64,000 nt of DNA from Amylolactobacillus amylophilus DSM 20533 = JCM 1125 (GTDB lineage: Bacteria; Bacillota; Bacilli; Lactobacillales; Lactobacillaceae). The notes beneath the pieces are model-generated. The model worked only from the letters and a program-made list of their open reading frames with translations, was not told the DNA's origin and ran no database searches. Where the stretch lies: positions 806,001-870,000 of the forward strand of contig NZ_CP018888.1 in assembly GCF_001936335.1 (NCBI RefSeq), in the 5' to 3' direction. The translations under genes were made by a program, and so were the position numbers. This document shows, piece after piece, positions 1-7,976 of the stretch; positions within the stretch are counted from its first letter, which is position 1, and each line of letters begins with the position of its first letter.

Positions 1-32
1 TGGCAGGACTAGCAATAGGCTTAGTGATTTAA
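1..32 (+). CDS. 3' end of an upstream gene (hydrophobic C-terminus)
   Basis: In the frame starting at base 3, nine hydrophobic codons (AGLAIGLVI) lead to TAA at 30-32. This could be the last residues of a membrane protein lying outside the window. Too little is visible to identify it, and it may be chance. Confidence 0.3.
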   Translation, partial: AGLAIGLVI

Positions 33-74
33 TTAGCCGGTAGTTTATAATCTGTGTACTCGCACCTAACATAA

Positions 75-102
75 TTGACACATTGGGTGTTTACGGTATT
101 CA
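75..102 (+). promoter_or_regulatory. Probable promoter of the BcrA-type ABC operon
   Basis: A perfect -35 TTGACA (75-80) is followed after 16 bases by TATTCA (97-102), four of six matches to the -10 consensus. It lies about 60 bases upstream of the first ABC gene. Confidence 0.45.
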
Positions 103-162
103 AGTAAAGTAAAAAAGTATAGAATAACGCCATAGGGTACGACTAAAAGGAGGATTTTTTTC

Positions 163-1092
163 ATGAATGAAAGTGGTTATGCCGTCGAAGTTAAACACCT
201 CGATAAGGTCATTAAGCACCGTCAAATCTTGAGTGACGTTAGTTTCACGTTAAAGCCCGGTAGGATCCTAGGCTTACTAGGGCCAAATGGGGCCGGCAAG
301 ACGACTACAATGCGAATCATGGTGCAGTTGATGAAGGCCACGAGCGGTGAAATTTCCATCGTTGGTCATGATGTCCAGAAGGATTTCGTTGGGGCAATGA
401 CCGAGGTCGGTACATTGATTGAGAGCCCGGACTTTTATAACTATATGAGTGGTTTCAAAAACCTGCGGCTACTAGCGGATGTAAGTCGGAAGAGTATTTC
501 AAATGACGAGATCACTGCAGTGTTAGAGCGTGTGGGTCTTTTATCTGTGGCACGTGACAAAGTGGGCAGCTATTCGCTTGGAATGCGTCAACGACTTGGT
601 CTGGCGCAGGCAATTCTGCACAAGCCAAGCGTCCTCATCCTAGATGAGCCGATGAATGGCTTAGATCCACAGGGGGCACGGGAAATACGTGATTTATTGC
701 GCGAATTCAAGAATGAGGATTTCAGTGTGATTATCTCAAGTCATTTGTTGAGTGACATTCAACAGCTTGCTGATGACATCGTCTTAATGAAGGGCGGCAA
801 GGTTGCTTACGATGGTACATTACAAGAATTGTTAGCGAAAACTCATCACGATATCGTATTGACAGTTGAAGATGCTACCGCGGCGGCAGGTGTGTTCACC
901 GCCGAAAACATTGCCTACAAACAGAACGGCATGACATTTACGGTGGCCGTACAAGAGAATGCGGAGAATGAGCGTCTTGCTCTGGCACGCCTCCTAAACC
1001 GGGCCCAGGTGCTGGTGACGGACATTCACGTCGAGGGCGACAATCTAGAGGAATCATTCCTGACATTTATGGGAACGGAGGATCGTAAATAA
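163..1092 (+). CDS. ABC transporter ATP-binding protein, BcrA/antibiotic-export type
   Basis: Cytoplasmic ATPase that should power the membrane protein encoded next. Seen: Walker A GPNGAGKTT (about residues 40-48), the signature YSLGMRQRL (about 136-144) and Walker B VLILDEP (about 157-163). The SLGMRQR form of the signature is typical of the bacitracin/lantibiotic-immunity (BcrA, CcmA) class of ABC-2 transporters. About 90 further residues follow the core domain, as in BcrA relatives. A strong AAAGGAGG lies just upstream of the ATG. The stop codon overlaps the next start (TAATG), so the pair is translationally coupled. A TipAS-type MerR regulator gene follows, which suggests drug response, but the substrate is unknown. 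Confidence 0.9.
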   Translation: MNESGYAVEVKHLDKVIKHRQILSDVSFTLKPGRILGLLGPNGAGKTTTMRIMVQLMKATSGEISIVGHDVQKDFVGAMTEVGTLIESPDFYNYMSGFKNLRLLADVSRKSISNDEITAVLERVGLLSVARDKVGSYSLGMRQRLGLAQAILHKPSVLILDEPMNGLDPQGAREIRDLLREFKNEDFSVIISSHLLSDIQQLADDIVLMKGGKVAYDGTLQELLAKTHHDIVLTVEDATAAAGVFTAENIAYKQNGMTFTVAVQENAENERLALARLLNRAQVLVTDIHVEGDNLEESFLTFMGTEDRK

Positions 1093-1907
1093 TGGCTAAT
1101 TTATATAAAAATGAGCTCCGCAAGTTAGTTGCGAAGAAATCATCTTGGATTATGTTACTTGTCGCTCTGCTTTTCGAGACTCTAATTTTAGTTGCACAGG
1201 TCGTGACGGATAAAAGCCTTACTACCGGTAAGCTACTTATGGCCGGTGGACCATCAATCGGTGGTACATTCGTCTTGATTTTTTCAATCGTGATGACGGC
1301 AATTATCGTGACGGAGGAATTTCAACGAAACACGGTCAAGCTGCTGCTAACGCGGCCATATACACGCTCACAAGTATTGTTTGCTAAGTTTCTCTCTGCA
1401 ATGACTTATCTCCTTGTATCATATTTTGCCGTCTACCTCTACGGGATTATCTTCGTGGTTATCGCCGGAGGTGGTTGGAATGACCTTGCGGATACGGTTA
1501 GAGCAGTCAATGCTTCACCGATTCAATATGCCTTCCGGGGAATGGCTGCACAATTGTTTGTGGCTATATTCTACCTGCTGGTAACGTTCTTGCTGGCGGC
1601 TGGGATGCGTTCACAGGCGCTATCAATTACGTTCTCGATTGGTTTATACTTCCTGCTGCAGAATATTGGTACGATGCTCTCACTCCTCATCGCATACACC
1701 AAGATGTTCTGGTTGAAGTGGAACCCGATGACTTTGATTCTGGTCAGTCAAGACAGTATTTTGAACATCGGTTTGACCAAAATAAATGGCTTCAACGGTC
1801 TCAACACGCCGCTTTGGGCAGCGATGTTGGCGCTGATTGCTTATATGGTAATCATCTACTTATTAGCAGACTTGATTTTCAGAAAGCGAGACATTTCATT
1901 GTCTTAG
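1092..1907 (+). CDS. ABC-2 type membrane permease
   Basis: Integral membrane partner of the preceding ATPase. The 271 residues show about six hydrophobic segments, the first near residues 18-36 and the last near 243-263, with a short basic N-terminus and a basic C-terminal tail. Between the first two segments sits EEFQRNTVKLLLTRPYTR, the EE...GT/T-k-llls-P-sR motif typical of ABC-2 permeases that couple to the ATPase. It starts one base inside the upstream stop. A hairpin terminator follows the gene, making this a two-gene operon. Probable role is efflux of, or self-protection from, a peptide or drug; the substrate is inferred only from family. Confidence 0.85.
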   Translation: MANLYKNELRKLVAKKSSWIMLLVALLFETLILVAQVVTDKSLTTGKLLMAGGPSIGGTFVLIFSIVMTAIIVTEEFQRNTVKLLLTRPYTRSQVLFAKFLSAMTYLLVSYFAVYLYGIIFVVIAGGGWNDLADTVRAVNASPIQYAFRGMAAQLFVAIFYLLVTFLLAAGMRSQALSITFSIGLYFLLQNIGTMLSLLIAYTKMFWLKWNPMTLILVSQDSILNIGLTKINGFNGLNTPLWAAMLALIAYMVIIYLLADLIFRKRDISLS

Positions 1908-1930
1908 TACGATAAAATAATTGGTAAGAA

Positions 1931-1962
1931 AAAGAACTCAAAAAATTGAGTTCTTTTTCTTT
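1931..1962 (+). terminator. Rho-independent terminator
   Basis: The 10-bp stem AAGAACTCAA / TTGAGTTCTT has a 4-base loop and a T-rich tract, directly after the ABC-2 permease gene. Confidence 0.85.
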
Positions 1963-1968
1963 AGCTAC

Positions 1969-1999
1969 TTGACCTTGACGTCACGTCAATATGTAGAAT
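1969..1999 (+). promoter_or_regulatory. MerR-type promoter with palindromic operator in a 19-bp spacer
   Basis: The -35 TTGACC (1969-1974) and -10 TAGAAT (1994-1999) are 19 bases apart, longer than the usual 17. The spacer holds a perfect palindrome, TTGACGT-C-ACGTCAA (1975-1989). This is the classic layout for a MerR-family activator that twists an over-long spacer, and it sits just upstream of the merR gene. Autoregulation is the obvious inference. Confidence 0.75.
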
Positions 2000-2019
2000 G
2001 ATTTTGTGAGGTGAGAGAG

Positions 2020-2775
2020 ATGTTAACTGTATCTGAGTTGGCCAAATTAGCGGGAGTATCAACCCGAACGTTACGCTTCTACGAGCAGAAGGGTTTAATT
2101 AAATCCAGCAGATCATCAGGTAATTATCGCTTGTACGATCAAGCTAATGTGGATCGGCTGCAGCAAATTTTATTTTTCAAATACTTTGATTTCGGGTTGA
2201 GTGAGATTAGACAACTGTTAAACTTGCCGGAGGAGGAGCAACTTACGCTTTTGGCTGGGCAGAGAAATAAGATTATTATGCGTCAACAGCAGTTACAAAC
2301 GATTCTGACCTCATTAGATGAGACGCTAAAGTGGCGTAAAGGAGAGATTGAGATGACAAATGAAGAGAAATTCGAGGCGCTGAAGCAGGAAAAACTGGTG
2401 GAGAATGAGGCGCGCTATGGACAGGAGATTCGGGAAAAGTACGGTGAGGAGACCGTGGCTGCCAGCAATCAGAAGTTTCAAAATTTGACTGAGGAGCAAA
2501 TGAAACGGTTTGATGAGATTCAAGTAGAGATTGGTCAGAAGTTGCAGGAATATATTACGGGTGGTAAGGATAGCGAAGATTTGGCCCGGCAAATTTTCAC
2601 GTTACACAAAGAGTTCTTACAAATGACGTGGCCGAGTTATTCGGCTGAGGCCCACCGCGGTTTAGGTGAGATGTACGTCGCCGATCCGCGTTTTCGTAAA
2701 TATTACCAGGACGCTGCAGGAAACCTGGATGCAGCCACAACGCTGAACGAGATTATTCAAAAATATGCTAAATAA
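2020..2775 (+). CDS. MerR-family regulator with TipAS drug-binding domain
   Basis: Cytoplasmic transcription activator. Residues about 1-70 form a MerR helix-turn-helix (TVSELAKLAGVSTRTLRFYE), followed by a coiled dimerisation helix to about 110. The C-terminal 130 residues resemble the TipAS domain of TipA/Mta regulators, which bind thiopeptides and other drugs (EIREKYGEE..., FHKEF-like and Y-W/P-rich helices). I prefer ATG at 2020 over the in-frame GTG at 2011 because AGGTGAG sits 7-8 bases upstream of the ATG, and nothing comparable precedes the GTG. The gene has its own MerR-type promoter and terminator. The neighbouring exporter operon may be a co-target, though it lacks a visible copy of the palindrome. 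Confidence 0.85.
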   Translation: MLTVSELAKLAGVSTRTLRFYEQKGLIKSSRSSGNYRLYDQANVDRLQQILFFKYFDFGLSEIRQLLNLPEEEQLTLLAGQRNKIIMRQQQLQTILTSLDETLKWRKGEIEMTNEEKFEALKQEKLVENEARYGQEIREKYGEETVAASNQKFQNLTEEQMKRFDEIQVEIGQKLQEYITGGKDSEDLARQIFTLHKEFLQMTWPSYSAEAHRGLGEMYVADPRFRKYYQDAAGNLDAATTLNEIIQKYAK

Positions 2776-2780
2776 CTGAG

Positions 2781-2807
2781 CAAGCGCAGTCTAGACTGCG
2801 CTTTTTT
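2781..2807 (+). terminator. Rho-independent terminator after merR
   Basis: Perfect self-complementary stem AAGCGCAGTC/GACTGCGCTT (2782-2803) followed by six T. Confidence 0.85.
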
Positions 2808-2917
2808 CATTGCAGTAATGATAAGAATTGTAGAGTTTCCTGTCAAAGAATTTCGCTTTCACGAGTAAATGTATTAAGATATACCAAGTAATCATGTTGA
2901 AGAGAGGGGGCTTTTAG

Positions 2918-4054
2918 TTGCGGAAACTACTCAAATATATCGCGGTGTTCGTGTTGTTCGCCCTGGTTGGGACAGTTGGGTACCACTACTACACTATTTA
3001 TCAGCGCAACTTAGCGGTCCAGGCTAAGATTCAAGCGAAGCCTCCCTTGGAGCGGGTCGCTGGCACCAGTGTAAGCCCGGCGTTTCACTCTAATCTTGCT
3101 TTTACCAAAAATCTTGAGCAGAAATATCCTTTTGTAGCGAAGGCAGCCTTCAAGACGCCACAGGCGGCCAGCTGGGGTAAACAATACATCGTGCCGGGTC
3201 TTAGAACCACGCGCTCGTACGACTTCGAGCAGCAGAAGTTGACGCAGGCAACCGGGATGACGCCCCAAGGGCTCACCGTTGCCGGTGACTACCTCTTAAT
3301 TAGTGCCTACGATAGCGATTATGTGCACGCATCCGTCATTTACGTGCTACGATTAAAGACCGGTGAGTTTATCAAGACTATTATTTTACCTGGTCGGCCA
3401 CACGCTGGTGGGTTGGCGTACGATCCAGTAGCAAAGAACGTCTGGATCACTGGTTCAAAGGACGAGGAAGCGATGCTTGCAGCCTTTAATATTGATCGGA
3501 TAGAAGACTACGATTACGCAAAGACGAAAAAGCCGATCACGTATGATGTCAACATCATGCTACCAACGCTTGCGCGTGCTTCAACTGTGACCTACTTTGA
3601 CAATCAACTGTTCGTGGCCTTCTTCAACGTCTATGATAAGGGGCGAGTTGAGACCTATAATATTGCGCGTTCTGGTGCCCAGAAAGGCTCGATTACAGAC
3701 GAAGAGCTCCGGGAAAAAACAGGACTAGACATGTCATTTTCCTCTGGTGCAACGACTATTACCAATCAAATTCAGGGAATTGCGGTCACGAACCAGCATA
3801 TTTTCCTGACGCAGTCTTATGGTGGTGCAAACTCTAAGCTCTATATTTACCCAATCTCGGCTGCACGTAACCTCAATGAGAAGTACGCTGAGCATGTCAT
3901 TGAGATGCCGCCTTATCTAGAACAGGTCTACGCCGCTGGTAACCAGCTCTTGTTCCTGTTTGAATCGGGAGCGAGGAAGTATGCACGTGATACAATTACG
4001 ATCATGGATCGGGTGCTAGCACTTAACTTAAATGGTTTATTAAATACATGGTAG
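2918..4054 (+). CDS. Membrane-anchored extracellular protein, probable beta-propeller
   Basis: I do not recognise a named family. The 378-residue protein begins with a basic N-terminus and one hydrophobic segment (about residues 7-26), so it is a signal-anchored protein with an outside domain. The rest has repeated short beta-type stretches ending in small motifs (LTVAGDYLLISAYD, GLAYDPVAKNVWITG, IAVTNQHIFLTQSYG), which fits a YncE-like beta-propeller. No catalytic motif is obvious. TTG start supported by GAGAGGGGG 8 bases upstream; no better in-frame ATG exists. The next gene starts 9 bases after the stop and is probably co-transcribed. Confidence 0.7.
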   Translation: MRKLLKYIAVFVLFALVGTVGYHYYTIYQRNLAVQAKIQAKPPLERVAGTSVSPAFHSNLAFTKNLEQKYPFVAKAAFKTPQAASWGKQYIVPGLRTTRSYDFEQQKLTQATGMTPQGLTVAGDYLLISAYDSDYVHASVIYVLRLKTGEFIKTIILPGRPHAGGLAYDPVAKNVWITGSKDEEAMLAAFNIDRIEDYDYAKTKKPITYDVNIMLPTLARASTVTYFDNQLFVAFFNVYDKGRVETYNIARSGAQKGSITDEELREKTGLDMSFSSGATTITNQIQGIAVTNQHIFLTQSYGGANSKLYIYPISAARNLNEKYAEHVIEMPPYLEQVYAAGNQLLFLFESGARKYARDTITIMDRVLALNLNGLLNTW

Positions 4055-4063
4055 GAGGAAAAG

Positions 4064-4357
4064 ATGTCAGAACAAAGTGAAAAAATTAGAAGGTTCATTC
4101 TCACAGCCGGTTTTCTAGGGGTACTGCCAACGGCAGTACAATTCCAACTTTATCGTCAAACCGGGCTGATTTTTTATCTAATACTAAGCCTGATCTCCCT
4201 GGTTCTAGCGCTACTCTTCTTGCTGCAATCGCGGGATACGAGCTGGCAGAATCGCAGTAAGGTTGTACGTTATATTGTCCTTGCTATCTTCTTCATGGGT
4301 ATTGTCCCTGCGATTCCGCTCCTTTTAACGTTGAAGTACACGACGAAGGAGCAATAA
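4064..4357 (+). CDS. Small membrane protein of unknown function
   Basis: A 97-residue protein with about three hydrophobic segments (about residues 11-26, 31-50 and 66-88) separated by basic loops. No family recognised. Start ATG has AGGAGG directly upstream. It sits 9 bases after the propeller-like gene and ahead of a terminator, so it is the second gene of that operon. Confidence 0.75.
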   Translation: MSEQSEKIRRFILTAGFLGVLPTAVQFQLYRQTGLIFYLILSLISLVLALLFLLQSRDTSWQNRSKVVRYIVLAIFFMGIVPAIPLLLTLKYTTKEQ

Positions 4358-4363
4358 CTAAAC

Positions 4364-4411
4364 AAAGCGTTGTTCAACCAACCGATTTGTTGGTGAGACA
4401 ACGCTTTTATT
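4364..4411. terminator. Bidirectional terminator between convergent genes
   Basis: The 10-bp stem AAAGCGTTGT / ACAACGCTTT (4364-4373 with 4398-4407) encloses a smaller inner hairpin. T-rich or A-rich flanks let it work for both the plus-strand membrane gene and the minus-strand deacetylase. Confidence 0.7.
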
Positions 4412-4412
4412 G

Positions 4413-5156
4413 TTAGGCAAATAATTGTTTAAAGCCATCTAGACCAAGTGAGTCGCTGATTACTTCTCGCTTCAATAGGAGCGGATTGGTATCTGCGGTA
4501 TTGAACCCGCTATCGCATGTGAATGCCAGTTTGAACCCTTGTTCAGACAGTGTTTGCGGGCTCTGGTCATCGTATAGACCAAAAGGATAGCCAAAGACAT
4601 CCTTCTGGGTGACTAGCTTGTATTTATTACACTCTTTGATGTCCCGAATAAAATCTTCTTTTGCAGCCCACATAATCCGTGACTCGGATATACCGTGGCG
4701 CTGGTGGAAGTGATTCGTGTGATTCGCGAATTCGAATACATCGGTCATTTGTTTAAGTTCTGGAAAGCTCAAAGCGCGGGAGTGTGCCGCGTCATATGCA
4801 TGAGGTTCTTCAAACACCCAGCCCGTAGGGATGAAGTATGTTGCCTGGATGCCCAATTGCTTTAGTAATGGGTATGCGTATTTCTTGACTGATTGGTAGC
4901 AATCATCGAAAGTTACATGAACTGATCGTGCAGGCAGTTCTGTGCCGTTAGCGTAGAAGTCTTTGATTTCATCGAGCGTGAGGAAATGGTAACCGGATTC
5001 CTGCAACCACTTCATTTGTTGCTCGAAATTCTGGACGTTGTTGTACAGTGGCATAGGTAAACGGTCGTTGTAGCCGTCATTTACGGCAATGTCTCGTTGA
5101 CCCGTAGCAATTTCTTCCTCTGGTCTGATTTCGTGAAATACAATTGTTCTAAACAT
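4413..5156 (-). CDS. Polysaccharide deacetylase-family (NodB fold) protein
   Basis: Predicted metal-dependent deacetylase of carbohydrate esterase family 4. Seen: the aspartate motif HVTFDDCYQSV (about residues 78-88), a histidine cluster ANHTNHFHQRH (about 139-149) where the metal-binding histidines normally lie, and FGYPFGLYDD (about 187-196) in place of the usual R-x-P-Y/F-G motif. The Arg of that motif is replaced by Tyr and the histidine spacing is not canonical, so activity is uncertain. There is no signal peptide, so it would be cytoplasmic as annotated. AGGAGG precedes the ATG. It is the last gene of a three-gene operon with two M20 peptidases. Confidence 0.8.
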   Translation of the reverse strand: MFRTIVFHEIRPEEEIATGQRDIAVNDGYNDRLPMPLYNNVQNFEQQMKWLQESGYHFLTLDEIKDFYANGTELPARSVHVTFDDCYQSVKKYAYPLLKQLGIQATYFIPTGWVFEEPHAYDAAHSRALSFPELKQMTDVFEFANHTNHFHQRHGISESRIMWAAKEDFIRDIKECNKYKLVTQKDVFGYPFGLYDDQSPQTLSEQGFKLAFTCDSGFNTADTNPLLLKREVISDSLGLDGFKQLFA

Positions 5157-5174
5157 GGCAGCCTCCTGTTGATT

Positions 5175-6317
5175 TTATGCGAAATAACTAAGCGCAATCT
5201 CTTTCAGCGAGTCAATCAAGGCGAAGTAACTTTTAATGTCGGTGTATTCGTCAACTTGATGACTGGTACCGAAAGAATTATTACCAAAAATTGCGACTGG
5301 TAGGTTCTCATTCTTCATGACAAAGTCACTGGCATCTGTTCCGCCAAGTTCGACCTGTAACACTGGCTCCTTGCCAAAATACCGCGTACCCACTTCCTGT
5401 ACAAATCTGAGGAATGGGTCGTTCTTTGGTGTCGCAACAGGAAGAAAGCTGTGAATGACCTCTAATTCCAGTTTAACACCATCTATCTGGTTTAACTCTG
5501 TTAATTTCGCTTGAATCAAGTCGATGACAGCATGGTTGCTAAAAGTTGGGGTTGGGCGGATGTTCCCAGCAACCTCCGCGTATTCCGGAATCGAGTTAAT
5601 CTGGTCGCCGCCACTGATGATGGTTAGACTATGAGCAATTTTGCCTAGTGCGGGGTCGACAGGAACGCTTTCAAAGAGTGTTTGTTCTGCCGTGACATAG
5701 CGCGCCAGGTTGTAGATTGCATTAATTCCCTTCTCGGGTGTGGAGCTGTGCACCGTCTGGCCGTAACTTTTGACCCGATAGTTGAGCGCACCGGCGTGGG
5801 CGTACGTGATGTTACCCTCCGTTGGCTCGGTAATGATTAATCCTGTCAAATCTGCGGAGAAGCCACGTGCGGTCAAGTCCTTGGCACCATAGGCGTCATA
5901 TTCTTCACCAACTGTACCCAATAGGCGGACACGACCGGCAGGAAGGGTCCCAGCATCCTGTAGCTCAATCAACGCGATGACTATTGCTGCGAGACCACCC
6001 TTCATATCGGCTGCACCACGGCCGTAGATGCGGTCTTCAATCACCGTACCGGCAAAAGGCGGGTACGTCCATTTAGACTCATCTGGTACGGTAACGGTAT
6101 CGGCGTGACCGGATAAACCGAGGACACGGGGGTCGGTTCCGGCACCAAGTTCTGCGACAATGCTTTTGCGCCCCGGGCGTTCTTCGAACAATTCTGATTT
6201 AATTCCGTGCTGTGCCATCAGTTGGGCCAAATATTCTGTCACCTCGCCCTCGTTGCCATTGACGGATTTAATTGCCAGAATGTCTTGGAATATTTGGATA
6301 CGTTCTGCTTTATTCAT
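5175..6317 (-). CDS. M20-family metallopeptidase (ArgE/DapE type)
   Basis: Zinc-dependent amidohydrolase that would release an acyl group or N-terminal residue from a small peptide or acyl amino acid in the cytoplasm. Metal-ligand motifs are in order: GHADTV (His and Asp), YGRGAADMKGGLAA (bridging Asp), TVGEEYDAYGA (catalytic Glu plus ligand Glu), ITEPTEGN and, near the C-terminus, GTSHQVDEY (last His). A lid/dimerisation domain lies between about residues 180 and 290. The 380 residues are normal for the family. A ribosome site (GAGAGGAA) is visible. It is a close paralogue of the gene upstream, 42 bases away, evidently a tandem duplication. Exact substrate cannot be read from sequence. Confidence 0.88.
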   Translation of the reverse strand: MNKAERIQIFQDILAIKSVNGNEGEVTEYLAQLMAQHGIKSELFEERPGRKSIVAELGAGTDPRVLGLSGHADTVTVPDESKWTYPPFAGTVIEDRIYGRGAADMKGGLAAIVIALIELQDAGTLPAGRVRLLGTVGEEYDAYGAKDLTARGFSADLTGLIITEPTEGNITYAHAGALNYRVKSYGQTVHSSTPEKGINAIYNLARYVTAEQTLFESVPVDPALGKIAHSLTIISGGDQINSIPEYAEVAGNIRPTPTFSNHAVIDLIQAKLTELNQIDGVKLELEVIHSFLPVATPKNDPFLRFVQEVGTRYFGKEPVLQVELGGTDASDFVMKNENLPVAIFGNNSFGTSHQVDEYTDIKSYFALIDSLKEIALSYFA

Positions 6318-6359
6318 CGTGATTCCTCTCGCTTAATTAATTAACGCTTTATGCCTATT

Positions 6360-7505
6360 CTACTCTTCGAAGTAGTCTTGTGCGATCTCTTTCAATGATT
6401 CAATAGTCGCGATGTAGCTGGAAATTGTCGTATATTCATCAACTTGGTGTGAGCGACCGCCGTCGTCAGCTCCGAAAATCACCACAGGAAGATCAGGATT
6501 ATCCTGGACGAAGACACTTGCGTCGGTGGCACCATGTGAAATCTCTAGTTCCGATTCCTTCTCAAAGTACTTGTTGCTCGTGTCCTGCACTAACTTGACG
6601 AATGGGTGGTCTGGTTCGGTTGTAACGGGGAAGAAGTTATGGATTAATTCGAATTCGAGGTGCACGCCGTCCTCCTGATTGAGCTCTGCCAGCGCGTTTT
6701 CGATGGTATCGATGACCAGCTGATTATTGAAAACCTTCGTTGGCCGAATATTACCATCCAAGTAGGCGTACTCTGGAATTGAGTTGACTTGATCGCCGGC
6801 TCTCATCACCGTCACACTGTGGGCTAAGCCACCCAAAAGTGGATCGAGGGGTGCGTTGTCAAACAGTTCGGGCTCCTTGTTGATGTATTTCACCAGGTTG
6901 GTTAGTGCATTTACACCAAGTTCAGGAATTGAGCTGTGCACTGCCTTACCGTAGCTCTTGATGCGGTAGTTGAGTGAGCCACAGTGGGCGTAGTTCACGT
7001 TGCCGTTGTGTGGTTCGGCAACGACTAAGGCGTTCAAATCATGTGCGTATCCTTTGTCGGTTAGGTAATATGCCCCGGGTGCGCCATATTCTTCACCAAT
7101 TGTGGCTAAGAACCGTAATTTACCCTTGGGTAAGCGGCCTTCTTGCACTAGTTCTATTAGAGCAACGACGATGGCTGCTAAGCCGCTTTTCATATCACCG
7201 GCACCACGGCCATAGACGCGGTCGCCAACGATTGTCGCAGAGAATGGGTTATAGGTCCATTTGCTCTTGTCACTAATGGCGACGGTATCCTGGTGACCGG
7301 TGAAACCAAGAATACGCTCGTCTGTGCCCTGGCCAATCTCAGCGACGAGATTAGTTCGACCAGGAAATTGCTCGAATGTCTCGTACTTAATGCCATAATG
7401 ATCAAATAGCTTTGCGATGTAGTCTGTCACGTTTTTCTCATGATCATTTACTGTGTTAATGCGGATGATGTCTTCTAGAATCTGTACTCTAGTTGCTTGT
7501 TCCAT
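6360..7505 (-). CDS. M20-family metallopeptidase (ArgE/DapE type), paralogue
   Basis: First gene of the minus-strand operon. It carries the same set of motifs as its neighbour: GHQDTV, YGRGAGDMKSGLAA, TIGEEYGAPGA, VAEPHNGN and RSHQVDEY, in 381 residues. The two proteins align along their whole length with many identities, for example NSIPEYA, so they arose by duplication and may differ in acyl or side-chain preference. GGGAGGG lies upstream of ATG. Its promoter is back-to-back with that of the methionine T-box operon. A link to methionyl or acyl-amino-acid salvage is only a suggestion. Confidence 0.88.
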   Translation of the reverse strand: MEQATRVQILEDIIRINTVNDHEKNVTDYIAKLFDHYGIKYETFEQFPGRTNLVAEIGQGTDERILGFTGHQDTVAISDKSKWTYNPFSATIVGDRVYGRGAGDMKSGLAAIVVALIELVQEGRLPKGKLRFLATIGEEYGAPGAYYLTDKGYAHDLNALVVAEPHNGNVNYAHCGSLNYRIKSYGKAVHSSIPELGVNALTNLVKYINKEPELFDNAPLDPLLGGLAHSVTVMRAGDQVNSIPEYAYLDGNIRPTKVFNNQLVIDTIENALAELNQEDGVHLEFELIHNFFPVTTEPDHPFVKLVQDTSNKYFEKESELEISHGATDASVFVQDNPDLPVVIFGADDGGRSHQVDEYTTISSYIATIESLKEIAQDYFEE

Positions 7506-7553
7506 GTTTTTACCCTCCCTGGGCCGCTTTTCTAAATTTTGTGTCTGCTAACA

Positions 7554-7582
7554 TTATTAAAACTTTTTGAAAAATAATGCAA
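7554..7582 (-). promoter_or_regulatory. Promoter of the M20/deacetylase operon
   Basis: On the minus strand TTGCAT (7577-7582) and TAATAA (7554-7559) are separated by 17 bases, about 50 bases upstream of the first M20 gene. Confidence 0.5.
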
Positions 7583-7606
7583 ATAAAAATTTAAAAAAGA
7601 AAATTG

Positions 7607-7635
7607 TTGACACGGATTGAAATTTGTTTTAATCT
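7607..7635 (+). promoter_or_regulatory. Promoter of the T-box/met operon
   Basis: Consensus -35 TTGACA (7607-7612), 17-base spacer, and -10 TAATCT (7630-7635). Transcription would begin just before the T-box leader. Confidence 0.8.
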
Positions 7636-7642
7636 AGTCACA

Positions 7643-7935
7643 TTCACATACGAATTTCTAATTGAGACAACAAGTTGATTGGGAAAGTAGTTTCTACAAG
7701 CCTGTACAGAAAACCTGCATTTGATGAGAGCGGGGTAGGATACGAGAAATGAAAATGGCCCATGATTGGCACCGCTGAATCTTTAAGCGGTGATGGGGTG
7801 GCATCCATTATCATTGCACACGAATTCGGGAGACGTCCCGAGCTCGTTGAAGAGGTGTTTTAACGTAAGTTAAACACGAAGTAGAATGGTAACACGGCGA
7901 AGCCCGTTTCTAGTAATAGGAACGGGCTTTTTTTG
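7643..7935 (+). promoter_or_regulatory. T-box riboswitch leader, methionine specifier
   Basis: Untranslated leader that reads uncharged tRNA. Visible parts: an AGTA element (AAAGTAGT near 7685), a distal region AGAGCGGGGTAGG, then GAGAAATGAAA where ATG at 7749-7751 is a plausible Met specifier codon. The T-box-like stretch AATGGTAACACGG (7885-7897) has TGGT able to pair with the ACCA end of tRNA-Met. The last element is a strong terminator, AGCCCGTT...AACGGGCT plus seven T (7901-7935). The T-box sequence departs from the usual TGGTACCGCG. The downstream genes are methionine transporter genes, which supports a Met specifier. Confidence 0.85.
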
Positions 7936-7976
7936 TTGGTGAAATCAGGGTTCGTAACTAACGGAGGATAAAGAAA

